From assembly GCA_050011095.1 (NCBI GenBank), contig JBEKJU010000056.1:1-15737 (forward strand): a stretch of 15,737 nt of DNA, given 5' to 3'. Source of the DNA: JBEKJU01 sp050011095 (GTDB taxonomy: Bacteria > Desulfobacterota > Syntrophorhabdia > Syntrophorhabdales > WCHB1-27). The notes below the pieces were generated by a model. That model made no database searches, was not told where the DNA came from, and saw only the letters and a program-made list of their open reading frames with translations. How positions within the stretch are numbered: the first letter of the stretch is position 1; each line of letters begins with the position of its first letter. Below are positions 1 to 6,830 of the stretch, piece by piece. The position numbers were made by a program, and so were the translations under genes.

Positions 1-14
1 CCTGTCGTGTTAGT

Positions 15-52
15 GGGGGGGCTCGTGGTGGAGGAAACCACTGAGCCCCCCC
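15..52. repeat. Long GC-rich hairpin downstream of the leftward operon
   Basis: Bases 15-29 (seven G, CTC, GTGGT) pair with bases 37-52 (ACCAC, a bulged T, GAG, seven C), giving a 15-bp stem with one bulge and a 7-base loop GGAGGAA on the plus strand. It lies about 50 bases beyond the stop of the last leftward gene, where a transcription end would be expected. Neither strand has a T-run after the stem, so it is not a canonical intrinsic terminator. An mRNA 3'-end stabiliser, part of a Rho-dependent end, or a regulatory hairpin are alternatives. Confidence 0.55.
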
Positions 53-102
53 GGGAGGAATTAGGGGCGGCTGCTCTCAGGTGCCATCCCTATGAAGAAT
101 AG

Positions 103-663
103 CTATTTCAGATATTTTTCCAGGAGCGCGGCCTTCTCCGGGTCGAGCCGCGGTGCGCTGTTGTCGAAGAATATCTTCGAGAGATAGCTCCCGCCGCCAT
201 CGAACAGATAAGCCCCGGCCAACTCTCGCGCCGCCGCTGCCTCTCGCACAAGACTGCCGACGGTCTTCCGTACGCGCTCTTCTTTCCCCTCAGCAACTCT
301 GGCCCAGTAGAGCTTTGTCTCCAGCACAACTCGCTGCCGGAGGTCGTTCAGCGAAAGCGTGAGGCTCGATTCAACCGGGGCATAGGCGGCGATGACTGCG
401 GAAAAGTCTTCTATCTCATCCTTCAAGCTTTTCACCATGGCCCGTCCTGCCCTGAGGTCTTCCGGCGACGCCGTTCCTCCTGCGATAGCGAAGAGAGTTT
501 CCTCGACGTGCTTCTCGGCATTGATAAGCCTGCCCCTCGCGTCGGCGAGGTCGGCAACAGCTTTTTCCTTCGACTCACGGGCGGACCGGAGCTTCATCTC
601 TGCCGCCGCCGATTCTCTTTCCAAACTCCTCAACTGTTCGCGTGCTTCTGAAATATGGTCCAT
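103..663 (-). CDS. Coiled-coil protein of unknown function
   Basis: A 186-residue protein starting MDHISEAREQ. The start at 663 is preferred over longer in-frame versions because AAAGGAG lies 9 bases upstream, and that Shine-Dalgarno sequence contains the TAA stop of the preceding gene, so the two are probably translationally coupled. Residues about 1-58 and 70-90 are rich in Glu, Lys, Arg, Ala and Leu in a heptad-like pattern and should form alpha-helical coiled coils. The C-terminal third has a Gly-rich turn (DGGGSYLSKIFF) and ends in a charged helix. There is no signal peptide, membrane segment or enzymatic motif. It is the last visible gene of the leftward operon of the mobile element. 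Position after replication and regulator genes would fit a phage accessory or structural-assembly protein, but the function is unknown. Confidence 0.75.
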   Translation of the reverse strand: MDHISEAREQLRSLERESAAAEMKLRSARESKEKAVADLADARGRLINAEKHVEETLFAIAGGTASPEDLRAGRAMVKSLKDEIEDFSAVIAAYAPVESSLTLSLNDLRQRVVLETKLYWARVAEGKEERVRKTVGSLVREAAAARELAGAYLFDGGGSYLSKIFFDNSAPRLDPEKAALLEKYLK

Positions 664-676
664 AATGCTTTCTCCT

Positions 677-910
677 TTAGGCCAAACGCTTGACCAATGA
701 TCTATACCGGCCGCCGTCCGATTCTTCGCATAGCGCGCACGTAGCGCCTTGTGCGGGCTTCCACAGCTTGGCCGGTGCCGCCCCATCGGATGTCGCCCGG
801 AATTGCCGCCGCTGTCTGCCGGGCCGATGCGTTGCGCGGTAGGCGACTAAGGCTGACTGCCGCTGTTCTTCCTGCCTGGCGGCGTTCGGGAAAAGGTCTT
901 GAAACCTCAT
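677..910 (-). CDS. Small protein of unknown function with a CxxC pair
   Basis: A 77-residue protein starting MRFQDLFPNA. Its ATG at 910-908 overlaps the TGA stop (909-907) of the upstream gene in the arrangement ATGA, which supports this start over longer versions and implies translational coupling. Its own stop overlaps the ribosome binding site of the next gene. The middle is strongly basic and Gln/Arg-rich. Near the C-terminus is TCALCEES, a single CxxC pair that could be half of a metal site, although no second pair is present. I do not recognise the family. A small nucleic-acid-binding phage protein would be consistent with charge and context, but this is inference. Confidence 0.6.
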   Translation of the reverse strand: MRFQDLFPNAARQEEQRQSALVAYRATHRPGRQRRQFRATSDGAAPAKLWKPAQGATCALCEESDGGRYRSLVKRLA

Positions 911-1089
911 GACTGCACCCGGCGAAATGCCTTGTCCCATGACGACACGGTCCGAGTCCTCGCCTCGCAGTCCGCAGTCTTGCCGGTCGCCTTGGTGAAT
1001 GCCCTGTCCCACTCGCGCGCAACACTCTGATCGGTTTCAGCCTGCATTCCGTTCAAGTGTGTGAAGCTTAGTTTTTCGTTGACTGCCAT
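907..1089 (-). CDS. Small protein with a duplicated WD(R/K)AF motif
   Basis: A 60-residue protein starting MAVNEKLSFT. A GGAGG Shine-Dalgarno lies 9 bases before the ATG at 1089. The stop overlaps the next start (ATGA). The sequence holds two related segments, EWDRAFTK at about residues 26-33 and SWDKAFRR at about residues 50-57, separated by a polar linker, suggesting an internal duplication of a short helical motif. No cysteine pair, signal peptide or membrane segment is seen. The family is unknown. The good ribosome binding site and the tight packing between neighbours are the main reasons to regard it as a real gene. Confidence 0.6.
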   Translation of the reverse strand: MAVNEKLSFTHLNGMQAETDQSVAREWDRAFTKATGKTADCEARTRTVSSWDKAFRRVQS

Positions 1090-1185
1090 TTTTCTTACCT
1101 CCGTCTCTCGTCGTTATCGCCGCATCGCGGCGTGTGTTGCCTACTGTTCTGCGTGCATCCTCTTCCGGAATTCCGATGCGAGACA

Positions 1186-1725
1186 TCACGTCTCCGCGAT
1201 CCCGCATCGCACGAATAGTTCCGTCAGCTTGCTCATCGCGCTATCCTCCAACGCCGTGACGATGTCCCCGACTTCTTCAAGCCCGCTCCTCACAGTTCCA
1301 TCACTGATTCCATAATGCCGACCAATCGCGCGCAGAGACGGCCTATGTCGGCGATCATAATAAATCCAGACCAAAATATTCCCGACAGCCTTGGCCGCTT
1401 TGCCCGCAATCATGGGCGCCACATGCTCCCTCAACCGCATTATGGCCGCGAGTTGATTGTGATCGCGCGAGAACTTGGCGAGAATCACGTCAAGTTCGGC
1501 GTCTATCAAAACGTGCTCAACTGTCGCCCGGATATTCGCGCACTCGGCGCGGCGCTCCATCGGCGACAAGTCTCCCCACTGCGGCGCGTCCGGACGCATG
1601 GTCTTGCTGCCACGAAGGCGTTGCAGCAGCCGCCATGACGATCCCAGATCGGGCGCCCTGCTCTCCATCGAGTAGGCGACTTGGACCGCCTGGTGCGCAG
1701 AACAAAAAATAGGTTGCTCCATCAT
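1186..1725 (-). CDS. Helix-turn-helix protein, phage late-regulator-like
   Basis: A 179-residue protein starting MMEQPIFCSA. ATG at 1725 overlaps the TGA stop of the helicase gene (ATGA); the next ATG at 1722 is also possible. The N-terminal half is variable. Residues about 80-125 form predicted helices, and residues about 132-165 contain a clear helix-turn-helix (SLRAIGRHYGISDGTVRSGL) followed by a further helix. The overall plan of helical N-terminal domain, bulky aromatic stretch (ILVWIYYDRRHRP) and C-terminal HTH resembles sigma-region-4-like or Q-type antitermination proteins found after replication genes in temperate phages. That likeness is by eye. It could equally be a plain HTH regulator. 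No database assignment is possible here. Confidence 0.7.
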   Translation of the reverse strand: MMEQPIFCSAHQAVQVAYSMESRAPDLGSSWRLLQRLRGSKTMRPDAPQWGDLSPMERRAECANIRATVEHVLIDAELDVILAKFSRDHNQLAAIMRLREHVAPMIAGKAAKAVGNILVWIYYDRRHRPSLRAIGRHYGISDGTVRSGLEEVGDIVTALEDSAMSKLTELFVRCGIAET

Positions 1726-3077
1726 CGCCCCGCTCTCGCATATACCCGCTGCCGCGCCCACGCCGCTGCCTTCAAGACGCCCACATGGCCGTCCACGAAA
1801 TCGACCACCTCAGCCCGTTCTTTTCCTGGTGCCGGCCGGAGCACGCGGCCCAGGTATTGAAGCAGGCGACCGTCAAACTTGATCGGGGTAGCAAGGAAGA
1901 GGGTGGTCAGACCGGCCGCGTCAAAGCCTTCGCCAACGAGCTGCCCCGTGGCAATCAATATCCTTACCTCTCCGCGATTCAGCCGTTCGACGATCTCCCT
2001 TCGCGTCCTGGCCGTGCAGTCGCCCGTGAGTACGTCGGCATGGACGCCCCGTTCTTCGAGGAGGTCGGCCAAGGCCCCAGCGTGGTTTTTCCTGTCTGTC
2101 AAAATAAGCGCAGTTCCAGGGGCCCTAGCCTCAACCACGACGTCGGCGATAAGACGGTTCCGCTCGGGATCCTCGGTCAGCTCGCTTAGCATCCTGGAAT
2201 ATTCCGCGCTGGGGTCAAAGCTCGTGGTAAAGTCCGTCTCCCTCATGGTCACACTGAATGAAAGGACGTTTCCCGTCTCCATGAGTTCGGCGCGGTCGAT
2301 CTCGTGCACCACGTCGCCCACATGCCAGAAGATCAACCTGGACAGGCCGTCCCGGCGCCACGGGGTAGCACTGAGCCCGGTCATAAAGCGACTGTCGAAG
2401 GCCGTCACAACGTCCGTAAACGTCCTGGAAGGCGCGTGGTGGCATTCATCGATGATAAGGTGCCCGATGTAGGGCGATACCTCTCCGGCGCACTTCACAA
2501 GGCTCTGGACGGTCGCCACGGTGATTTTCTGGCCGATCTTCGCCTTGCCCCCGCCGATGATGCCTATCTCCTCGCGGGGGATCTCGAGGAAGGTCTCTAT
2601 GCGGTCGGCCCACTGGGCAAGGAGTTCCTTCGTGTGCACTACGATAAGCGCGGGTTGCCTGCGTGCCGCGATGAGGTGAAGCGCCATCACCGTCTTGCCG
2701 GAGCCGGTCGGTGCGGAGAGGGTTCCAAAGTCCTTCTTGAGCATCGCTGCGGCTGCTTCCTCCTGGAAGTCCCGCAGGGTCCCGTTAAAGGTGAAATCGA
2801 CGGGAGGAAGGGTCCGCCGCCTATCATCGAAGCGGAAAGGGACGCCCTGCCGACGGGCGAGTCGGATAGCGTGGCCGGCGAAGCCGCGAGGCACGATAAG
2901 GCCGCTCTCGGTCAGGCGATAGCCGCGGATGACCCGCTCAATATCGCCCGTCCAGCGCCCTTGTTTTTCGGCCTCCTCGTGTTGCGGGTTGGGGAAGGTC
3001 AGGCGGTCCCGAAGCTCGGCCTGGAAGGAAGCGGGGGGGTTGGAGATAGTCAAGCGATTGTCTAGGATGATTTGCAT
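1722..3077 (-). CDS. SF2 DEAH-family helicase (XPB/UvsW-like)
   Basis: A 451-residue ATP-dependent nucleic acid helicase of superfamily 2. Motifs in order: Q-like NGTLRDFQEEA (98-108), Walker A APTGSGKT (122-129), Ia VVHTKELLAQW (146-156), II DECHH (210-214), III SATPWR (236-241), V GEGFDAAGL (382-390) and VI QYLGRVLRP (407-415), so both RecA lobes are complete. The first 95 residues are a family-variable N-terminal region. The start at 3077 is chosen because AGGGGGGAAAG lies just upstream; the frame stays open to 3200, but that extension only translates the 9-bp repeats. It follows the primase gene and overlaps the next gene by ATGA, so it is part of the replication operon. Such helicases in phages unwind origins or remodel forks and D-loops; the exact role here is inferred. 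Confidence 0.93.
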   Translation of the reverse strand: MQIILDNRLTISNPPASFQAELRDRLTFPNPQHEEAEKQGRWTGDIERVIRGYRLTESGLIVPRGFAGHAIRLARRQGVPFRFDDRRRTLPPVDFTFNGTLRDFQEEAAAAMLKKDFGTLSAPTGSGKTVMALHLIAARRQPALIVVHTKELLAQWADRIETFLEIPREEIGIIGGGKAKIGQKITVATVQSLVKCAGEVSPYIGHLIIDECHHAPSRTFTDVVTAFDSRFMTGLSATPWRRDGLSRLIFWHVGDVVHEIDRAELMETGNVLSFSVTMRETDFTTSFDPSAEYSRMLSELTEDPERNRLIADVVVEARAPGTALILTDRKNHAGALADLLEERGVHADVLTGDCTARTRREIVERLNRGEVRILIATGQLVGEGFDAAGLTTLFLATPIKFDGRLLQYLGRVLRPAPGKERAEVVDFVDGHVGVLKAAAWARQRVYARAGR

Positions 3078-3078
3078 T

Positions 3079-3288
3079 CTACTTTCCCCCCTTCGTTGCA
3101 CCACTTGCACCACTTGCACCACTTTTCCGTAACATTTCATTTTCAAAAAAAAGGCTTTCGCGTATAGGAAAGTTCTGAAAAAGTGGTGCAAGTGGTGCAC
3201 AGGCTACACTGCGAAATGCAGATTTTCTCAATGATTGCAACATGATGCAGCATTTCTTATCGACACCAAGTGGTGCAGCGTTACTCAT
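3079..3288 (-). CDS. Possible small protein spanning the repeat region
   Basis: A 69-residue frame starting MSNAAPLGVD exactly fills the gap between primase and helicase. Its ATG (3288-3286) overlaps the end of the primase gene, GGGAGGTGG lies about 6 bases upstream, and its TAG stop is one base before the helicase start. These features match the packing of the rest of the operon. Against it, much of the product is translated iteron repeat (ACAPLAPL and SGASGASGA), so the frame may be open only because a 9-bp repeat unit preserves phase. It may serve to carry ribosomes to the helicase gene and need not make a functional protein. Confidence 0.3.
   Translation of the reverse strand: MSNAAPLGVDKKCCIMLQSLRKSAFRSVACAPLAPLFQNFPIRESLFFENEMLRKSGASGASGATKGGK
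3098..3277. repeat. Iteron-like 9-bp repeats forming a 21-bp inverted repeat; candidate origin
   Basis: Three tandem GCACCACTT units occupy 3098-3124. The complementary AAGTGGTGC unit occurs at 3181-3189, 3190-3198 and, singly, 3268-3276. Bases 3106-3126 and 3179-3199 form a perfect 21-bp inverted repeat separated by 52 bases (3127-3178) that are AT-rich and include an eight-A run. The cluster lies between the primase/D5-helicase gene and a second helicase gene. Repeats beside an AT-rich segment next to the initiator or primase gene are the usual layout of phage and plasmid origins, with P4-type primase-helicases binding such repeats. Origin function is inference; a regulatory RNA hairpin in the operon mRNA is the main alternative. 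Confidence 0.6.
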
Positions 3289-5767
3289 CAAGAACCACCT
3301 CCCTGATCCCGATCCCCCGGAAGATGACCGTCCGGCCCGCGGCGTCTCGCTCGAAACCGCGGTCCACGAGCTCCCGGCTTAACCTCATGAGAGTCACGGA
3401 CGCGACTCCCGATGCTTCCGCCCACTTCGTATATGCTTCGTAGAGCGTCTTCATCCCCGTCCACATGGCCGCCCCTGTCTCACATACATCGGCGATGAAT
3501 TGGGCTATCGTGTCTTCTTCACCCCGGTATGCCTCGGTGGCGGCCCTCACGGCTTTGGGTGGCTTCAGCCCTTCCCGCTGCCATGTCAAACAGCCCCTGA
3601 CGAGCCACGCGAGGATCCCCGAAGCCTCAGCCTTCAATTTCTCGGGAAGGTCGGGGTCGGCTCGCCGTTCATGAGGAGCGTGGGGTTCATCCACAAAACT
3701 GAGCGTGAAGGGTATCAGATGCAGCCGCGCCCACAGGGCAAAATCCCCCGCCGGCGCGTGCGGTTTGGAATTGGTCAAGAGGAAGAGCTTGTGGGTTGGC
3801 CTGAAGTTCACTTGGTGCCTGCCGAAGACTTCCCGTCCGGTAAGGGTGTCGCCGCCAGTCAACAGCTTCAATTTCGCAGGGTTCAGCCGCCGTCCTTCGC
3901 TGGTCTCGCTGGCCCAGACGAGGCGCTTGCCACGAAGGCTCATGAGGTCGCTCGTCGGCCCTCCGCTCTGCCTTTGCCCCCTTTGGGTAAGGAGCATCTC
4001 AGCTTCAATAGGTCCCGCAAGGGAGCCAAGAACGTGCCCCAACGTCTCCGCGAAGGTGCTTTTGCCATTTCGACCGATCCCCCACAGGATTGGAAGAGCG
4101 TGGAAGGTCGTCAGCCCTGTGACCGAATACCCAAGAAATCGCCAAAGGAATGAAACGATTTCGTCATTTCCGTCGAAGACATCGGCAAGAAACTTCTCCC
4201 ACGTCGGCGCGGGCGTCTCAATTCCGGTCCAAGGCGTCGGCGCAATGGTTTTCATATAATCTTGCGGGCGCCCCTCTCGCATCTCGCCGCTGTGCAAATC
4301 AACTACACCATTCGAGCAAGGTAAGAGCCACCCGTCAAGGTCCCACTCCTGGCCGGTGATTCCGAGCCTGTCACGCCCTGCACGCGCGAGGGCGAGAACA
4401 TTACCCCTCCGCGCGGTTGTTTGTAGAAGGCGGATGCGCTTAAACAGGGCCTCTTCTGTGGCCGCGTGCTTCCGGGCCTCATCCGTCCTGCCGGCCTTCT
4501 CGCATTTCAGCCTTTCCCAGGCCTGCCGCTTCGCCTCGTGTCCGTAAATGTCAACGACGGCATCCACTGCCCGCGTCACCTCCTCGATGAGGTCCTCCCG
4601 CCAATGGTTTTTGCTCCAGGTATACCAACGCCCGGCGGCATGGTCATACAAAAAACGCCCGCGGTGAAGCATGACTAACAGCCTGGCGTCGCCATCCTCA
4701 TTCGCCCCTAGGGCGTCCAAAATGTCAGTGCTTGGCAACTGATCCGGGGCGCTCTCCTCGTCTTCGGCCACAGGTAGGGCGTCTTCGGCGCTTCCCGGAT
4801 TTTGCTTCTCGTCCACCACCGTGTCCTGGCTGCCCTGGTTCGGCCCCTTCTCCCGTAGCAGTGCCTGCGCCGCCGCGCTGAAGTCGCCGTCATGTTCGTA
4901 CATTGCATAGAGCCCGAAGGCGCCATAACTTCGCTCGGCTTCCAGGGGGTAGGCATTGGACGAAAAGACGTAGAAGACACCCGTTTTATCCATCAAGACG
5001 CCACTGATCCCTTCGGCCTTCCCTGGCCGGGTCCATCCCTCGCCCGCCGTCGTTCGTCGCGCCGGTCGCCATCCGTAGCTTTTGAGAATGTCGTCAATGT
5101 CGTGGTCCTGGTTGTACCGGTCGCCGGGAGACGGCCCGTCTGAACGGGTCCGTGCTTCCCTCCGTTCGGTCTGCCGCTGCTCGGTCGGTTTCTTCAGGTC
5201 GAATACTCGCGCCGTCTCGTGAATTGCCTGAACCTCGCCCGCACTCAGCACGGGGCAATCAAGCAGGTTCCCGGATAGGAACTCGTAACCCTTGGAAGGT
5301 GCCGCCACAAAATAGCCGCCCTCGCCACGGGTCTCGATCCTGACTTTCCATGTGTCACGTCCTTGTTCGTCCTTGTCGGGTTTCATGGCGAGCTTGGTGT
5401 TGCCCGCTACGGGTCCTTCGGCGCGATAGGCGATATGATAGCCGCCTCGGGGTGTCCTTTCGTGCAGGGTCAGCTTGCCCCGTAGCCCAGGGCGCCGCAT
5501 GTCCAACAAGTCAAGAAATGGCCCATAGACCGTCGGGTCGTCGAAGTCGACACACTCAAGATTCCCTGATACAGTCCCGCCAATGACGCCGATTTGTGCG
5601 CCATTGCTGAACATCCGGCTACATTCCGCCTCGGTCATCCGTTCGGTCTGGTAGGGGGTCCAGGAAGGGACAGCCGGGCTCTTATCTTCTTTGCACGGGA
5701 GGATAGAAAAACCGGCATTCAGGAGGCTTTGAGGGGTAACAGTCACGCCGCTACTCATGGTCTGCAT
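3281..5767 (-). CDS. Primase-polymerase / D5 superfamily 3 helicase (P4 alpha-like)
   Basis: An 828-residue replication protein. Residues about 8-190 are a bifunctional primase/polymerase (prim-pol) domain with IGVIGGTVSGN and the catalytic acidic motif VDFDD (73-77), then RGGYHIAYR and GGYFVAAPS strands. A charged linker follows (about 195-345). Residues about 440-550 match the D5 N-terminal region found in phage and plasmid primases (SNGVVDLHSGEMREGRP). The SF3 helicase core has Walker A GIGRNGKST (563-571), Walker B-like RLVWASE (615-621) and sensor KLFLLTN (660-666); a winged-helix tail ends the protein. Start at 5767 is taken since AGGGTG lies next to the preceding stop; an upstream extension to 5809 would overlap the HTH gene. 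It makes primers and unwinds the element's DNA at its origin, as in satellite P4 and related elements. Confidence 0.93.
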   Translation of the reverse strand: MQTMSSGVTVTPQSLLNAGFSILPCKEDKSPAVPSWTPYQTERMTEAECSRMFSNGAQIGVIGGTVSGNLECVDFDDPTVYGPFLDLLDMRRPGLRGKLTLHERTPRGGYHIAYRAEGPVAGNTKLAMKPDKDEQGRDTWKVRIETRGEGGYFVAAPSKGYEFLSGNLLDCPVLSAGEVQAIHETARVFDLKKPTEQRQTERREARTRSDGPSPGDRYNQDHDIDDILKSYGWRPARRTTAGEGWTRPGKAEGISGVLMDKTGVFYVFSSNAYPLEAERSYGAFGLYAMYEHDGDFSAAAQALLREKGPNQGSQDTVVDEKQNPGSAEDALPVAEDEESAPDQLPSTDILDALGANEDGDARLLVMLHRGRFLYDHAAGRWYTWSKNHWREDLIEEVTRAVDAVVDIYGHEAKRQAWERLKCEKAGRTDEARKHAATEEALFKRIRLLQTTARRGNVLALARAGRDRLGITGQEWDLDGWLLPCSNGVVDLHSGEMREGRPQDYMKTIAPTPWTGIETPAPTWEKFLADVFDGNDEIVSFLWRFLGYSVTGLTTFHALPILWGIGRNGKSTFAETLGHVLGSLAGPIEAEMLLTQRGQRQSGGPTSDLMSLRGKRLVWASETSEGRRLNPAKLKLLTGGDTLTGREVFGRHQVNFRPTHKLFLLTNSKPHAPAGDFALWARLHLIPFTLSFVDEPHAPHERRADPDLPEKLKAEASGILAWLVRGCLTWQREGLKPPKAVRAATEAYRGEEDTIAQFIADVCETGAAMWTGMKTLYEAYTKWAEASGVASVTLMRLSRELVDRGFERDAAGRTVIFRGIGIREVVLDE

Positions 5768-5771
5768 CACC

Positions 5772-5954
5772 CTACTTCGACCGCGCCTCAACCACTCCTG
5801 CCCGAACAAAACGCTCCAGCGCCTCCCGCTCTACCAAAACGCGCCGACCTAACTTTACGACAGGAAAACGTTTCTGAAATCCCCAGCTTCGCACCGTATG
5901 AATCGACACTTTCAATTCCCTGGCCACTTCTTCAAGAGACATAAGATTGAGCAT
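5772..5954 (-). CDS. Excisionase/AlpA-like helix-turn-helix protein
   Basis: A 60-residue protein starting MLNLMSLEEV. This start is preferred to 5972 because AAGGAGGG sits 8 bases ahead of ATG 5954. The sequence is a typical HTH_17 or MerR-like winged helix: SLEEVARELKVSIHTVRSWG is the helix-turn-helix, followed by VVKLGRRVLVEREALERFV as wing and terminal helix. Small proteins of this type act as excisionases (directionality factors for the integrase) or as AlpA-type activators in prophages and phage satellites. It is the first gene of the leftward operon, its stop is 4 bases before the primase start, and it has a strong promoter. It therefore probably links excision and replication control. 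Confidence 0.85.
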   Translation of the reverse strand: MLNLMSLEEVARELKVSIHTVRSWGFQKRFPVVKLGRRVLVEREALERFVRAGVVEARSK

Positions 5955-5982
5955 TTTCAAGCCCTCCTTCATCGTTTTCTTA

Positions 5983-6011
5983 ATTGTAGCGTCTATAAGT
6001 GTCTCTGTAAA
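5983..6011 (-). promoter_or_regulatory. Leftward promoter of the excisionase-primase operon
   Basis: On the minus strand a -35 box TTTACA (6011-6006) and a -10 box TACAAT (5988-5983) are separated by 17 bases. Each box matches the sigma-70 consensus in five of six positions. The predicted transcription start is about 25 bases before the start codon of the HTH gene. Confidence 0.65.
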
Positions 6012-6030
6012 GTAAAATATGCTGAGACAC
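5999..6030. promoter_or_regulatory. Inverted repeat around the leftward -35 box, candidate operator
   Basis: GTGTCTC (5999-6005) and GAGACAC (6024-6030) are perfect 7-bp inverted arms with 18 bases between them. The left arm lies inside the spacer of the leftward promoter and touches its -35 box. A dimeric regulator bound here would block or adjust that promoter; the HTH protein and the CGNR protein encoded on either side are candidates. Confidence 0.45.
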
Positions 6031-6060
6031 GCACGAATTACTTAGGACTGATAAAATAGC

Positions 6061-6089
6061 TTGACATAGCAATTAGCTTGTACTACCAT
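6061..6089 (+). promoter_or_regulatory. Rightward promoter of the CGNR-integrase operon
   Basis: A perfect -35 TTGACA (6061-6066) is followed after 17 bases by TACCAT (6084-6089), a four-of-six match to the -10 consensus. The predicted start is about 20 bases ahead of the CGNR gene, whose GGGAGGG ribosome binding site follows. Confidence 0.6.
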
Positions 6090-6114
6090 AGAAGGACAGG
6101 GAGGGACACCGACT

Positions 6115-6828
6115 ATGAAAGAGAAAAATACAGAGGCTCTTCAATGGTTTGTTGACTTCGCCAATCTCGGCCTTGATCATATCAAGCCGGGCGATAAGGC
6201 AAAACTGTTGGTCGAAGCCGACGAATATCTTTGGCCTAGGGAAGAATTGAAACAGTATGAGGAAGCAATAAGGCTCTTTCACATACCCGAAGAAACACGG
6301 CGCGTAGGGCCTCTGGCATGGGCTTTGGGGCCGCCGCCATCCAAGCGGTCGGAAGAATATTGGGCGTCGATTCTTGATCTACAGACAATGACTGGAGCAT
6401 TATTGGCGGCCGTATCGGTTGACGCGACAGAAGGCAATCCTTTTGTGCTCTATCCGACTGCCCTAGGCGAAACTATTTGGTGGGTAACGAAAGAGTCTGA
6501 AACAGGGTTCGCATTAAAAACGCTTCCCGCTGCAAAAGACCAAAGAGCATACGTATGGATGAAAATATTGATGCTTCTCGACGGGCTTCCTCAGCACGCC
6601 ATAAGAGAGTGCCCAGGCTGCAATAATTTTTTCTTCAATCCCACAAAGCGGGAGAAACGCTTTTGCGGGAATCGCTGCATGTGGAGGATCACCACGGCAG
6701 AACGTAGGGAAGCGGACAGGGGAGGGTACAACGAATATCAGCGAGGTTTAATGTCGGACAAGCGGCGAGAAAAGGCGGGGCTTTCACGGAAGAGGACGAA
6801 GGCAAGAAAAACCAACAAGGAGAACTAG
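6115..6828 (+). CDS. CGNR zinc-finger protein
   Basis: A 237-residue protein. Residues 166-190 (CPGCNNFFFNPTKREKRFCG followed by NRCMW) form a zinc finger of the CGNR type, with C166, C169, C184 and C188 as ligands and the diagnostic CGNR at 184-187. The N-terminal 160 residues are helical with a beta-rich stretch (PFVLYPTALGETIWWVTKES) and probably form a sensor or ligand-binding domain as in other CGNR proteins. The C-terminal 45 residues are very basic (KRRE, RKRTKARK), suiting DNA contact. AAGGAG of the integrase gene lies inside its last codons, and the integrase starts 2 bases after its stop, so the two are co-transcribed and coupled. CGNR proteins are generally thought to be transcription regulators. 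Here it may be the element's master regulator, which is inference. Confidence 0.85.
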   Translation: MKEKNTEALQWFVDFANLGLDHIKPGDKAKLLVEADEYLWPREELKQYEEAIRLFHIPEETRRVGPLAWALGPPPSKRSEEYWASILDLQTMTGALLAAVSVDATEGNPFVLYPTALGETIWWVTKESETGFALKTLPAAKDQRAYVWMKILMLLDGLPQHAIRECPGCNNFFFNPTKREKRFCGNRCMWRITTAERREADRGGYNEYQRGLMSDKRREKAGLSRKRTKARKTNKEN

Positions 6829-6830
6829 GC

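Noticed and set aside
677..1089. A frameshifted single gene (frames 907-1089 and 677-1012 joined)
   Set aside because: The junction is a clean ATGA start/stop overlap and both parts have their own plausible starts, so two coupled genes explain it better than a broken gene.
2304..3065. 253-codon plus-strand frame antisense to the helicase
   Set aside because: Shadow of the helicase coding sequence; no ribosome binding site or domain pattern.
3098..3277. The regular short repeats as a CRISPR array
   Set aside because: The units are 9 bp, directly abutting and inverted across a loop; there are no 25-40-bp repeats with unique spacers and no cas genes.
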